A stretch of 64,000 nucleotides of DNA, from assembly GCF_023515955.1 (NCBI RefSeq), contig NZ_CP097323.1:62001-126000 (forward strand). The letters are read 5' to 3'. This document shows, one piece after another, positions 1 to 8,208 of this stretch (within the stretch, counting starts at the first letter, position 1; the number at the start of each line of letters is the position of its first letter). The notes under the pieces were generated by a model. That model searched no databases. It was not told the DNA's origin and saw nothing but the letters and a program-made list of their open reading frames with translations. The stretch is from Streptomyces sp. RerS4. Lineage in GTDB: Bacteria > Actinomycetota > Actinomycetes > Streptomycetales > Streptomycetaceae. The position numbers and the translations under genes are program-made.

Positions 1-189
1 GTCCTCGGGCACGCCCCACCGGCCCGGCGGCACCTCGGCCACCGCGTCGGACCCGCTCCGCAGGAGCTCCCAGAACGCGGCCGGGCTCTCGGCTCCGGGA
101 AGCCGGCAGGACAGCCCCACGACAGCGATCTGCTCCACCTTCTCGGTGCGCGCCCCGGCTGCTACAGGATTCTGCTCACTGGTCACCAC
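1..189 (-). CDS. Type I polyketide synthase, N-terminal fragment (KS domain start)
   Basis: This is the first 63 codons of a large gene that leaves the window at base 1. The translation has a short polar leader and then IAVVGLSCRLPGAESP...FWELLRSGSDAV, the standard N-terminal opening of a type I PKS ketosynthase. The start is a GTG at 189 (a second GTG follows at 186), with AGGAAAGG about 10 bases upstream. The visible part cannot separate a modular from an iterative enzyme, and no catalytic residue lies inside it. It is divergent from the flavin epoxidase-like operon, so it may belong to a neighbouring cluster or provide a polyketide moiety for the enediyne. The family call is secure; the role is open. 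Confidence 0.9.
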   Translation of the reverse strand, partial: MVTSEQNPVAAGARTEKVEQIAVVGLSCRLPGAESPAAFWELLRSGSDAVAEVPPGRWGVPED

Positions 190-521
190 GCTCGGCTGCC
201 CTTTCCTGGGATTACTGCGCCCGGTTTGCTGCGCCTGGATTCACCGCTCCTGCTGGATATCCGGCCCATGTCACGTCACGAAAATCCAGTCCTCGACAGG
301 CTAGTAAAGGCAGGTTCACGAACAGTCATGGACCGGTAACTCCCCTCGTTGGAACGCCTGATGAGCGGTCCGTTGCCACACAATGAGCGGCCGGTGGAAC
401 GCCTGCGGATACCTTCGGTGCGGGCTTACGCGAAGCAAATGGCGGGACGATTCCCGCATTCGCTTTCCGGGGGCTCGAGGTGGGCTGTAGTGATATGCGA
501 ATTCAAGGAGAGCTGATCGCT
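190..521. promoter_or_regulatory. Divergent promoter region with direct repeats
   Basis: About 330 bases separate the minus-strand PKS start from the plus-strand monooxygenase start, and I see no gene here. It holds two copies of ATGAGCGG spaced exactly 22 bases (361-368 and 383-390), flanked by two copies of GGAACGCCTG (351-360 and 396-405). Repeats one or two helical turns apart are how SARP activators usually bind, and a SARP gene lies at 6291. Assigning these repeats to it is inference. Confidence 0.45.
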
Positions 522-1889
522 GTGAGTGCTGCATCTTCCCAAGGGGTCACCCCCGGATCCGCCGGAAACGTGACCGGAGGTCGCGCGGTCGTCCTCGGCG
601 GGAGCATGGCCGGCCTCTTCTCGGCCCGCGCCCTCTCCGAGAACTTCGCGGAGGTCGTCGTCGTCGACCGTGACGAGCTGACCGGTCCGAACGACCTGCG
701 CCGAGGCCTTCCCCAGGGCCACCACCTGCACGGCCTCCTCGCCCGCGGCCAGCAGATCGCCGAGGAGTACTTCCCCGGACTCACCGAGGAGATGAAGGCC
801 GCCGGCGCGCAGCTCGGCGACGTGGCCGACGACGTCCGCTGGATCATCAACGGAAAGCGGCTCCAGAAGGTCGAGTCGGGCCTCTTCGCCCTCACCTCCG
901 GCCGCCCGTTCCTGGAGCGCCACGTACGCAACCGCGTGCTCGCCCTCCCGCAGGTCAGCTTCCTGGAGCAGTCCGACATCCTGCGCCTGACGACCACCGA
1001 GGACCGCCGCGAGGTCACCGGCGTCGTCGTCCGCCGCCAGGACGGCACCGAGGAGACCCTCCAGGCCGACCTCGTCGTCGACGCCACCGGCCGTGGCTCG
1101 CGCACCTCCGTGTGGCTCCAGGAATTCGGCTTCGACGCCGTCGAGGAGGAGAAGCACAAGATCGGCCTCGGCTACACCACCCGCTACTACCGGGTCCCGG
1201 ACGAGGCCTTCGAGGGCAACATCTCCATCAACACCGTCGCCTCCGCGGGCATACCGCGCGGCGCGATCTGCCAGAAGATCGACGGCGGCCGCTCCATCGT
1301 CACCGCCTACGGCATCCTCGGCGACCACCCGGCCACCACCCCCGACGGCTTCCTCGACTTCATCAAGTCGCTCGCCGCCCCCGACATCTACGAGGTCCTC
1401 CAGGTCTCCGAGCCGCTCGACGAGCCGGTCGCCTACAAGTTCCCGACCAACCTGCGCCGCCACTACCAGCGCATGAGCGACTTCCCCACCGGTCTGCTCG
1501 TCATCGGCGACGCCGTCTGCTCCTTCAACCCGAGCTACGCCCAGGGCATGACCGTCGCCGCCCTCGGCTCCCTCGTCCTGCGCCGTCACACGGCCGAGGC
1601 ACAGCGCCCCGACCCGATCGCGTACTTCAAGGACCTCGCCGCCGACGCCATCGACGGCTGCTGGGAGATGGCCGTCGGCGCCGACCTCAGCTTCCCCGAG
1701 GTCGAGGGCGAGCGCACCGAGGAGGTCCAGCAGGCCCACGCGTTCATCGCGCAGGTCCAGGAGGCCGCCTCGCGCGACGCCGTCGTCGCCCGCGCCTACT
1801 CCCGCGTCATCGGCCTCGTCGACTCGCCGGCCGTCCTGCACGAGCCGGAGATCGAGGCCGCCATCGCGGCGGCGTCGACGCAGGGGTGA
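522..1889 (+). CDS. FAD-dependent monooxygenase, MonCI/LasC epoxidase-like
   Basis: This is a flavoprotein monooxygenase of about 455 residues. It opens with a Rossmann FAD motif (VVLGGSMAGLFSARAL). Next comes RRGLPQGHHLHGLLARG, a stretch I associate with squalene-epoxidase-like polyether epoxidases such as MonCI and LasC. A later LLVIGDAVCSFNP motif is the usual second FAD/GD motif. No transmembrane anchor is apparent. The GTG at 522 is chosen because AAGGAG lies at 505-510; an in-frame ATG at 480 lacks a ribosome site. The next gene, an epoxide hydrolase, starts 2 bases after the stop, which suggests epoxidation followed by opening to a diol. An alternative is a generic aromatic hydroxylase. 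The class is confident; the epoxidase role is inferred. Confidence 0.8.
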   Translation: MSAASSQGVTPGSAGNVTGGRAVVLGGSMAGLFSARALSENFAEVVVVDRDELTGPNDLRRGLPQGHHLHGLLARGQQIAEEYFPGLTEEMKAAGAQLGDVADDVRWIINGKRLQKVESGLFALTSGRPFLERHVRNRVLALPQVSFLEQSDILRLTTTEDRREVTGVVVRRQDGTEETLQADLVVDATGRGSRTSVWLQEFGFDAVEEEKHKIGLGYTTRYYRVPDEAFEGNISINTVASAGIPRGAICQKIDGGRSIVTAYGILGDHPATTPDGFLDFIKSLAAPDIYEVLQVSEPLDEPVAYKFPTNLRRHYQRMSDFPTGLLVIGDAVCSFNPSYAQGMTVAALGSLVLRRHTAEAQRPDPIAYFKDLAADAIDGCWEMAVGADLSFPEVEGERTEEVQQAHAFIAQVQEAASRDAVVARAYSRVIGLVDSPAVLHEPEIEAAIAAASTQG

Positions 1890-1891
1890 CC

Positions 1892-2737
1892 ATGACCGCG
1901 ATCACCCTGGGCGACCTCACCTTCGACGTCGAGGTGAGCGGACCGGCCGACGGCGTCCCCGTCCTGCTCCTGCACGGATTCCCCCACAACAAGGAGTCCT
2001 GGACCGAGACCGCCCCCCTGCTGCACGCGGCCGGGCTGCGCACCGTCGCGCCCGACCAGCGCGGCTACTCCGACGGCGCCCGGCCGACCGAGGTGGAGGC
2101 GTACCGTCTCGAACACCTCGCCGCCGACGCGCTCGGCGTGCTCGACGCCCTGGGCATCACCTCCGCCCACGTCGTCGGCCACGACTGGGGCGCGGCCGTC
2201 GCCTGGTACCTGGCGGCCCACCACGCCGAGCGGGTGCGGACCCTGACCGCCCTGGCCATCCCGCACCTCGACGCGTACCAGCACGCCTACCGCGTCGACG
2301 AGGAGCAGCAGCACAGCTCCCAGTACGTGGAGTTCCTCGTCTCCGAGGGCGCCGCCGCGCACTTCCTCGCCGACGACGGCGCGCAGCTGTACGCCTGGTT
2401 CACCCAGGCCGGCGAGGGCGTCCTGACCGACGCCCAGATCGAGCGCTACGTCACCACGCACCGCAAGCCGGGTGTGCTCGACGCCGCCCTCAACTGGTAC
2501 CGGGCCAACAACCTCCTCGGCGACGACCTCGGCTTCGGCCCGGTCCCCGTCCCGACGACCTTCGTCTACAGCCGCACCGACACGGCCGTCAGCGAACTGG
2601 CCGTCGACAAGACCGCCGACCACGTCACCGGCCCCTACCGGCTGGTGACCCTGGAGAAGACCTCCCACTGGCAACCGCAGCAGGACCCCGACACGGTCGC
2701 CGCGGAGATCATCCGGCGGGTCCGCACGGCCCCCTAG
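1892..2737 (+). CDS. Alpha/beta hydrolase, epoxide hydrolase type
   Basis: This is a 281-residue alpha/beta hydrolase. LLLHGFPHNKESW gives the oxyanion-hole HGFP motif. GHDWGAAVAW places the nucleophile as Asp98 rather than Ser, as in epoxide hydrolases and haloalkane dehalogenases. KTSHWQPQ supplies the catalytic His (His259). The expected reaction is water addition to an epoxide through an alkyl-enzyme ester. It begins 2 bases after the flavin monooxygenase stop and probably acts on that enzyme's product. Epoxide hydrolases (SgcF, NcsF, KedF) are also regular members of enediyne clusters, so a role in core or side-chain tailoring is possible. Dehalogenase activity is less likely in this context. 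Confidence 0.87.
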   Translation: MTAITLGDLTFDVEVSGPADGVPVLLLHGFPHNKESWTETAPLLHAAGLRTVAPDQRGYSDGARPTEVEAYRLEHLAADALGVLDALGITSAHVVGHDWGAAVAWYLAAHHAERVRTLTALAIPHLDAYQHAYRVDEEQQHSSQYVEFLVSEGAAAHFLADDGAQLYAWFTQAGEGVLTDAQIERYVTTHRKPGVLDAALNWYRANNLLGDDLGFGPVPVPTTFVYSRTDTAVSELAVDKTADHVTGPYRLVTLEKTSHWQPQQDPDTVAAEIIRRVRTAP

Positions 2738-2770
2738 CGACTCCAACAGAAAAATGATGAAGGGATAACC

Positions 2771-4390
2771 ATGTCTTCGAACACCGCCGCTCCCGCGGTG
2801 GAGTTGCGGGCCGGGCCGCGGGAGTGGTTCGGACTCCTCGTCCTGCTGCTGCCGGTGACTCTGATGACGGCCGACCTCGGCGTGCTGTGGCTGGCCACCC
2901 CGTACGTCACGGCCGACCTGCGGCCCACCAGCTCGCAGCTGCTCTGGACCACGGACATCTACGGGTTCCTCACCTGCGGGTTCCTGGTCGTCATGGGTAC
3001 CCTCGGGGACCGGATCGGGCGCCGCAGGCTGCTGATCCTGGGCTCCGTCGGCGTGATCGTCGCCTCGCTGCTCGCCGCGTACTCCACCAGCCCGGAGATG
3101 CTCATCTTCGCGCGGGCCCTGCTGGGTGTCGCCGGCGCGGCGGTGCTCCCGTCGACGCTCTCGCTGATCATCCACATGTTCAAGGACGCCCGTCAGCGGG
3201 CGACCGCCATCGCCACCTGGGTCACGGCCCTGTCCGTCGGCATCGCGATCGGCCCCGTCATCGGCGGTGTGCTGCTCGACCAGTGGTGGTGGGGTTCCGT
3301 CTTCCTGATGGGCGTCCCGGTCATGCTGGTGCCGCTGCTGCTCGCGCCGGTGCTGCTGCCCGAGTACAAGGACCCGGGCGCCGGGAAGATCGACCTGGCC
3401 AGCGTCGTCCTCTTCCTCGCCGCGATCCTGCCGATCGTCTACGCCGTCAAGAAGTTCGCCGAGACCGGCTTCAGCGTCGGCAACCTCGCCGCCCTCCTCA
3501 TCGGCGCCGTCTTCACGATCGTCTTCGTCCGCCGGCAGAACTCCCTGGACGTCCCGCTGCTCGACATGCGGCTGTTCAAGACCCGCGCCTTCACCGGCGC
3601 GCTGCTGACCCTGCTGTTCGGCATGATGGCGCTCAACGGCGTCGAGTACCTGGTCCCGCAGTACCTGCTGGTGTCCGGCGGGCTCAGCCCGCTCGCCGCC
3701 GGTCTGTGGCTGCTGCCCGGAGCCGCGGGCCTCATCCTGGGCTCGCAGCTCACCCCGGTGTTCGCCAAGCGGATTCGCCCCGCCTACGTCATCACCGCGG
3801 GCCTCGTCGTCACCCTGGCCGGCTTCTGGCTGACCGGGATCGCCGGCCCCGACAAGGACGGCATCGTGCCCGCCGCCCTCGGCCTCGCCGTCATCATGTT
3901 CGGCGTCGCCCCGATCAGCGTCCTCGGCACCTCGCTGGCCGCCGGCGCCGCGCCGCCGGAGAAGGCGGGCAGCGCCGCCGCCACCGGCCAGACCGCCTAC
4001 GACCTCGGCCTCGCGCTCGGCATCGCCGTGACGGGCTCCATCGCCGTCGCCGTCTACCGCGGCCAGGTCGACGACAACGCCCCGGCCGGGATCCCCGCCG
4101 AGGCCGCCGAAGCCGCCCGCGACACGGTCGGCGGCGCCACCGACGCCGCCGCCTCGCTGCCGGCCGACCTCGGCGCGCAGCTGGTGACCGTCGCCCGCGA
4201 CGCCTTCACCTCCGGGTTCCAGGCGACGGCCTGGGTCAGCGCCGGCCTCGCCGTCGTGACCGGCGTCCTCGTGCTGTCCATGCTGCGCCACATCCCCGCC
4301 ATCGGCGCCGCCGAGGCCCCGGCGGAGGAGGGCAAGGCAGAGGCCGGCGCCGCGCCGGCCGCCCGCGAAGAGTCCACCACCAACGCCTGA
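2771..4390 (+). CDS. MFS drug exporter, DHA2 (EmrB/QacA) family
   Basis: This is a 539-residue integral membrane protein with about 14 hydrophobic segments. The GDRIGRRRLL motif after the second helix is the major-facilitator motif A. The length and the late long helices match the 14-TM DHA2 drug:proton antiporters. The C-terminal 30 residues are an Ala/Glu-rich cytoplasmic tail. The ATG has GAAGGGA 8 bases upstream. It sits in the operon epoxidase - hydrolase - MFS - aminotransferase (10-base gap to the next gene). Self-resistance by export of the cluster product is the likely job; the substrate cannot be read from the sequence. Confidence 0.92.
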   Translation: MSSNTAAPAVELRAGPREWFGLLVLLLPVTLMTADLGVLWLATPYVTADLRPTSSQLLWTTDIYGFLTCGFLVVMGTLGDRIGRRRLLILGSVGVIVASLLAAYSTSPEMLIFARALLGVAGAAVLPSTLSLIIHMFKDARQRATAIATWVTALSVGIAIGPVIGGVLLDQWWWGSVFLMGVPVMLVPLLLAPVLLPEYKDPGAGKIDLASVVLFLAAILPIVYAVKKFAETGFSVGNLAALLIGAVFTIVFVRRQNSLDVPLLDMRLFKTRAFTGALLTLLFGMMALNGVEYLVPQYLLVSGGLSPLAAGLWLLPGAAGLILGSQLTPVFAKRIRPAYVITAGLVVTLAGFWLTGIAGPDKDGIVPAALGLAVIMFGVAPISVLGTSLAAGAAPPEKAGSAAATGQTAYDLGLALGIAVTGSIAVAVYRGQVDDNAPAGIPAEAAEAARDTVGGATDAAASLPADLGAQLVTVARDAFTSGFQATAWVSAGLAVVTGVLVLSMLRHIPAIGAAEAPAEEGKAEAGAAPAAREESTTNA

Positions 4391-4400
4391 AGGGACTGAC

Positions 4401-5960
4401 ATGACGACCGAACCCACCACGGCCAACGCCGAGTTCGCCGAGCCGTTCCTGCTGGGCGTCCTGGCCTCCGGCGGTCTCGACGCCGACTACGTGCGCGGCG
4501 AGGGCAACACCCTCTACCGCCGCGGCGAGGACGGGCAGGAGATCCCCGTACTCGACTTCGTCGGCGGCTACGGCTCGCTGATGCTCGGGCACAACAACCC
4601 CGAGATCAACGCCTACGCCAAGGAACTGCTGGACGCGCAGACGCCCGTCCACGCGCAGTTCTCCCGCCACCCGTACGCCAACGACGTCGCCGAGGTCCTC
4701 AACCGGATCCTCCAGCGCGAGCGCGGCGACGACGAGCAGTACTACGCCATCTTCGCCAACAGCGGCGCCGAGGCCGTCGAGGCGGCCATGAAGCACGCCG
4801 AGCTCGACCGCGGCCTGCGCCTGGCGGCCCTCACCGAGGAGATCTCCGCGCACGTGGAGGAGGTCCTCACCCGCGTCACCGCCGGCGAGGCCACCGTCGC
4901 GCCCGGCGTCGCCGCCTCCATCGAGGACCTCGTCACCGAGGTCGTCGCCCGCAACGAGGCGCAGGCGGCGCGCCAACCCGTCTTCCTCGTCCCCGAGGGC
5001 GGCTTCCACGGCAAGCTCGCCGGCAGCGTGCAGCTCACCCACAACGAGGGTTACCGGCTGCCGTTCAAGGCGCTCGCCGCGCAGTCCCGCTTCGTCCCCC
5101 GCGACCAGCCGGGCGCCCTGCGCAAGATCATCGACGAGGAGCGGGCGCAGCTGCTCGACCTCGTCGTCGAGGGCGGTCAGGTCCAGGTCGTCGAGCGGGA
5201 CTTCCCGCTCTTCGTGGCCTTCGTCCTGGAGCCCGTCCTCGGTGAGGGCGGCATCCACGAGCTGACCGTCGAGTTCGCGCGCGAGATCCAGGAGGTCTGC
5301 GCCGAGGCCTCGATCCCGCTCGTCATCGACGAGGTGCAGACCGGCATGGGCCGCACCGGCAGCTTCCTGGCCGCGACGCGGCTGGGCCTGCGCGGCGACT
5401 ACTACACCCTGGCCAAGAGCCTGGGCGGCGGCATCGCCAAGGCCGCGGTGATGCTCGTACGCAAGCCGCTCTACCACGGGCAGTTCGAGCTGGCGCACAG
5501 CTCGACCTTCGCCAAGGACAGCTTCTCCTGCTTCATCGCCCTCAAGGTGCTGGAGATCATGGAGCGCGGCGACGGCGAGGTCTACCGGCGCGCCGCCGAG
5601 CGCGGCGAGAAGCTCCTGGCGATGCTGCGCGCGGTCCGTGACGACTTCCCCGAGGCGGTCAAGGAGGTGCGCGGCCGGGGCCTGATGCTGGGTCTGGAGT
5701 TCCACGACCAGTCGGACTCCGCGTCCGAGCCGCTGCGGGCCGTCGCCCAGAGCGGGTTCTTCGGGTACTTCGTCTCGGGCCACATCCTGCGGGCGCACCG
5801 CATCCGCACCTTCCCGACGTCCAGCGCGGTCAACACGCTGCGCTTCGAGCCGTCCGTCTACCTCACCGACGAGGAGATCGACCGGCTGGAGGCGGCCCTG
5901 CGCGACGTCTGCGTGATCATCCGTGACACGGACGGGGCGAGCCTCGCGCCGGTCGCCTGA
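4401..5960 (+). CDS. Class III PLP aminotransferase with a long insertion
   Basis: This is a 519-residue fold-type I aminotransferase of the acetylornithine/omega-amino-acid class. The motifs are FANSGAEAVEAAMKHA (cofactor phosphate), VIDEVQTGMGRTG (Asp that pairs with the pyridine N) and YTLAKSLGGG with Lys339 as the Schiff-base lysine. Between the SGAEA motif and the GGFHG motif there is a helical, Glu/Val-rich stretch about 70-80 residues longer than in typical class III enzymes of about 430 residues. GAAGGGA precedes the ATG. It is last in the operon and is followed by a terminator. It could install an amine on a sugar, polyketide starter or amino acid; the substrate is unknown. Confidence 0.86.
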   Translation: MTTEPTTANAEFAEPFLLGVLASGGLDADYVRGEGNTLYRRGEDGQEIPVLDFVGGYGSLMLGHNNPEINAYAKELLDAQTPVHAQFSRHPYANDVAEVLNRILQRERGDDEQYYAIFANSGAEAVEAAMKHAELDRGLRLAALTEEISAHVEEVLTRVTAGEATVAPGVAASIEDLVTEVVARNEAQAARQPVFLVPEGGFHGKLAGSVQLTHNEGYRLPFKALAAQSRFVPRDQPGALRKIIDEERAQLLDLVVEGGQVQVVERDFPLFVAFVLEPVLGEGGIHELTVEFAREIQEVCAEASIPLVIDEVQTGMGRTGSFLAATRLGLRGDYYTLAKSLGGGIAKAAVMLVRKPLYHGQFELAHSSTFAKDSFSCFIALKVLEIMERGDGEVYRRAAERGEKLLAMLRAVRDDFPEAVKEVRGRGLMLGLEFHDQSDSASEPLRAVAQSGFFGYFVSGHILRAHRIRTFPTSSAVNTLRFEPSVYLTDEEIDRLEAALRDVCVIIRDTDGASLAPVA

Positions 5961-6096
5961 CCGCGTGCGGGGTACACGTAAACCAAACCGCTTGTGCTGT
6001 TTGAGGGGCTCTCAAGGTCGTTTTTCGGCCACCCTTCCCTCCTGCGGCATGTGAGCCACCCCACAGTGATGCGACCTCCCCCCGGGTCGCAGCACC

Positions 6097-6147
6097 GCCA
6101 GAGGGCTCGGGAGTCCCCCCTCCCGGGCCCTCTGGCCTTTGGTTTTT
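6097..6147 (+). terminator. Rho-independent terminator after the aminotransferase
   Basis: A 17-base stem (6097-6113 with 6120-6136, one mismatch) has a C-rich loop and is followed by CTTTGGTTTTT. It ends the operon that starts at 522 and insulates the SARP promoter. Confidence 0.85.
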
Positions 6148-6205
6148 CAAAAACCCTCGGTACGCGGCGCGTTCGGCCGGCGCGGCGGTGGAGGACCGTA
6201 CCCGA

Positions 6206-6241
6206 CAACACTTTTGACAAACCGGAGTGTTGGTTTGTAAT
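6206..6241 (+). promoter_or_regulatory. SARP gene promoter with overlapping inverted repeat
   Basis: A near-consensus housekeeping promoter is present: TTGACA at 6214-6219, a 16-base spacer, and TGTAAT at 6236-6241. It lies about 50 bases before the SARP start. The inverted repeat CAACACT (6206-6212) / AGTGTTG (6226-6232) brackets the -35 box and could be a repressor site. The rest of the 5961-6290 gap holds the terminator and nothing else I can identify. Confidence 0.65.
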
Positions 6242-6290
6242 CTCCTGAACGAGTGAGCATGACGTATCAGCTCGCAGGACCGGGGGAGTT

Positions 6291-7982
6291 ATGCGCTTTC
6301 GGATGTTGGGTCCGCTCGAAGTGATGTCCGCTGACCAGCCCGTACCGCTCGGCGGAACCAAGCCGCGCGCCACGCTGGGATACCTGCTCTTACAGGCCAA
6401 TCAGGTCGTCCCCACGAGCCAACTGCTCACCGCGCTGTGGAGCGCGGACAACGCGCCGGTCACGGCCCGCAAGATCCTCCAGAACGCCGTGTGGGGGCTG
6501 CGCGGCATGCTGAACCAGTGCGCGCCCGGCGACGGGGCGCCGGCCGAGCTCGTCACCCGGGCGCCGGGCTACATGATCCGCGTCGATCCGGACCACGTCG
6601 ACCTGCACCTCTTCCGTCAGCGCGTGCGTCAGGGCCGCGCCCGCCTCGCGGCCGGCGCCCCGCACGAGGCGGCGAACCTCTTCTGCGAGGCCCTGGAGCT
6701 GTGGCGGGGACCGGTCCTGTCGGACCTGGTGGAGACCGGCACGATGTGGCCCGAGCTGACGGCCGTGCAGAACACCCGACTCGACGTCCTGGAGGACTAC
6801 TTCGAGGCGAAGCTGCGCTGCGGCCAGCACTACGCCGTCCTCGGCGAGCTGGAGACCACGGTCGAGGCCGAACCGCTGCGCGAGCGTTCCTCCGGCCAAC
6901 TGATGCTCGCCCTGTACCGCTGCGGCCGGCAGGCCGACGCGCTCAGCGTCTACAACCGCATCCGCGCCACCCTCGTCGAGGACCTCGGCCTGGAGCCGGG
7001 CCACGAACTGCGCAGGCTCCAGCAGGCGATCCTCGCCCACGACCCCGCCCTCAACCTCGCCCCGGCCGCGGTCATCCTCGGCGGTCCCGCCCCGGTCGGC
7101 GTACCCGGAGGCCAGGTGCGCCGGCGCGAGGACGCGGCCGCGGCGCGGGGCGCGACCCACGCGCCGACGCCGCTCCCGGAGCACCCGGCCGCCACGCCGG
7201 CCGGGGCCGACGCCGGCTGTCCCCTGGACCGCGCCCTCGACCACGCCGCCGACCTGTACGGGGCCGAACGCCCCGCGCAGCACCCCGTCGAGCGCTACGA
7301 GGACCCGCGCGAGGAGCGCCCGGAGGAGCGGCGGCGCATGCTGGCCGCCGTCCCCACCCACCCCCGCGGCCTGCTGCCGGCCGACCGCCCGGTCCAGCCC
7401 AGGGGAGCGCCGGTGCGCCGGCAGCCCGTCGCCGCCCGCCCGGTGGTCACCGAGCGCCAGCGCATCAGCGTCCTCCTCGTCCAGACCCGGATCACCCCGG
7501 ACCTGGCGGGCGCCGCGCCCGACTTCCTCGACGAGATGTTCGAGAGCGTCAACGCCGTCGCCCGCCGCCGCATCGAACGGTTCGGCGGGGACGCGGTCAC
7601 CTCCATCGGAGCCGTCTCGCTCGGCCTGTTCCGGGCCGGTGGCGAGGAGGGCACCGCCGTACGGGCCGTCCGCGCCGCCGCCGCCATCCGCGACCGGCTC
7701 ACCGACCCCACGACCGACACCGGCCTCACCCCGACCCCCTGGCAGGGCCTCACCCTGCACGCCGCCGTGGCCACCGGGAACGCCCTGGTGCGCTTCCGGC
7801 CGGACGACCCCACCGCCGCGCCGTCCGTCAACGGCGCCCTGCTGGACACCTGCCAGTGCCTGCTGGAACTCGCCCCCGCCGGCGAGATCCAGCTCTGCGA
7901 CGCCACGCGCGAGGCCCTCGGGCCCGCCCTGCGCCTCGATCCGCTCGCGGGATCCTCTCTGGCCGGGGTCTGGGCCGTCTGA
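6291..7982 (+). CDS. SARP-family activator with a C-terminal cyclase-like domain
   Basis: This is a 563-residue pathway-specific regulator. Residues 1-100 form the OmpR-like winged helix of SARPs (MRFRMLGPLEVM...GGTKPRATLGYLLLQ). Residues about 105-260 form the bacterial transcriptional activation (BTAD) repeats. A Pro/Arg-rich linker of about 120 residues follows. From about 390 to the end the protein resembles class III nucleotide cyclases (RISVLLVQTR, then FGGDAV and IGAVSLGLF, then a G-N-A-L-V strand). The two metal-binding Asp positions are replaced (Gln near the first, Ala in IGA), so catalysis is unlikely and a sensing role is possible. PimR also joins a SARP to cyclase-like sequence, but is larger. 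Codon 34 is TTA (6390-6392), implying bldA control. It is likely an activator of the flanking operons. Confidence 0.9.
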   Translation: MRFRMLGPLEVMSADQPVPLGGTKPRATLGYLLLQANQVVPTSQLLTALWSADNAPVTARKILQNAVWGLRGMLNQCAPGDGAPAELVTRAPGYMIRVDPDHVDLHLFRQRVRQGRARLAAGAPHEAANLFCEALELWRGPVLSDLVETGTMWPELTAVQNTRLDVLEDYFEAKLRCGQHYAVLGELETTVEAEPLRERSSGQLMLALYRCGRQADALSVYNRIRATLVEDLGLEPGHELRRLQQAILAHDPALNLAPAAVILGGPAPVGVPGGQVRRREDAAAARGATHAPTPLPEHPAATPAGADAGCPLDRALDHAADLYGAERPAQHPVERYEDPREERPEERRRMLAAVPTHPRGLLPADRPVQPRGAPVRRQPVAARPVVTERQRISVLLVQTRITPDLAGAAPDFLDEMFESVNAVARRRIERFGGDAVTSIGAVSLGLFRAGGEEGTAVRAVRAAAAIRDRLTDPTTDTGLTPTPWQGLTLHAAVATGNALVRFRPDDPTAAPSVNGALLDTCQCLLELAPAGEIQLCDATREALGPALRLDPLAGSSLAGVWAV

Positions 7983-8208
7983 ATCGCCTTTCGAGGCCGC
8001 TCGGGTCCGGCTCGATTCTCCTTGCCCACCGGACTCGAATCCCCTTCACAACCGGAATTGGTCAAGGATTACTCGACGGTGGCGTCTGGCCGATAATTTG
8101 TGGTTTCACAGGGACTCACGGCCATTGATTCCACCCCGCCTCCACCAGGTGTGCGGCGTGATGTCGAGTTCCGCGCTCGAGAACCAATTCCTCGTGGAGG
8201 TACACGGA

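Noticed and set aside
480..521. N-terminal extension of the flavin monooxygenase from ATG 480
   Set aside because: There is no ribosome site before 480, whereas AAGGAG correctly precedes the in-frame GTG at 522.
1796..4426. Open frame of 876 codons antisense to the hydrolase and transporter
   Set aside because: Low-complexity Gly/Asp/Glu translation opposite two well-supported genes; no start context or domain.
8161..8208. N-terminal extension of the BBE-like oxidase from ATG 8161
   Set aside because: It would bury the twin-arginine signal 16 residues further in and lacks a ribosome site; ATG 8209 has GGAGG.
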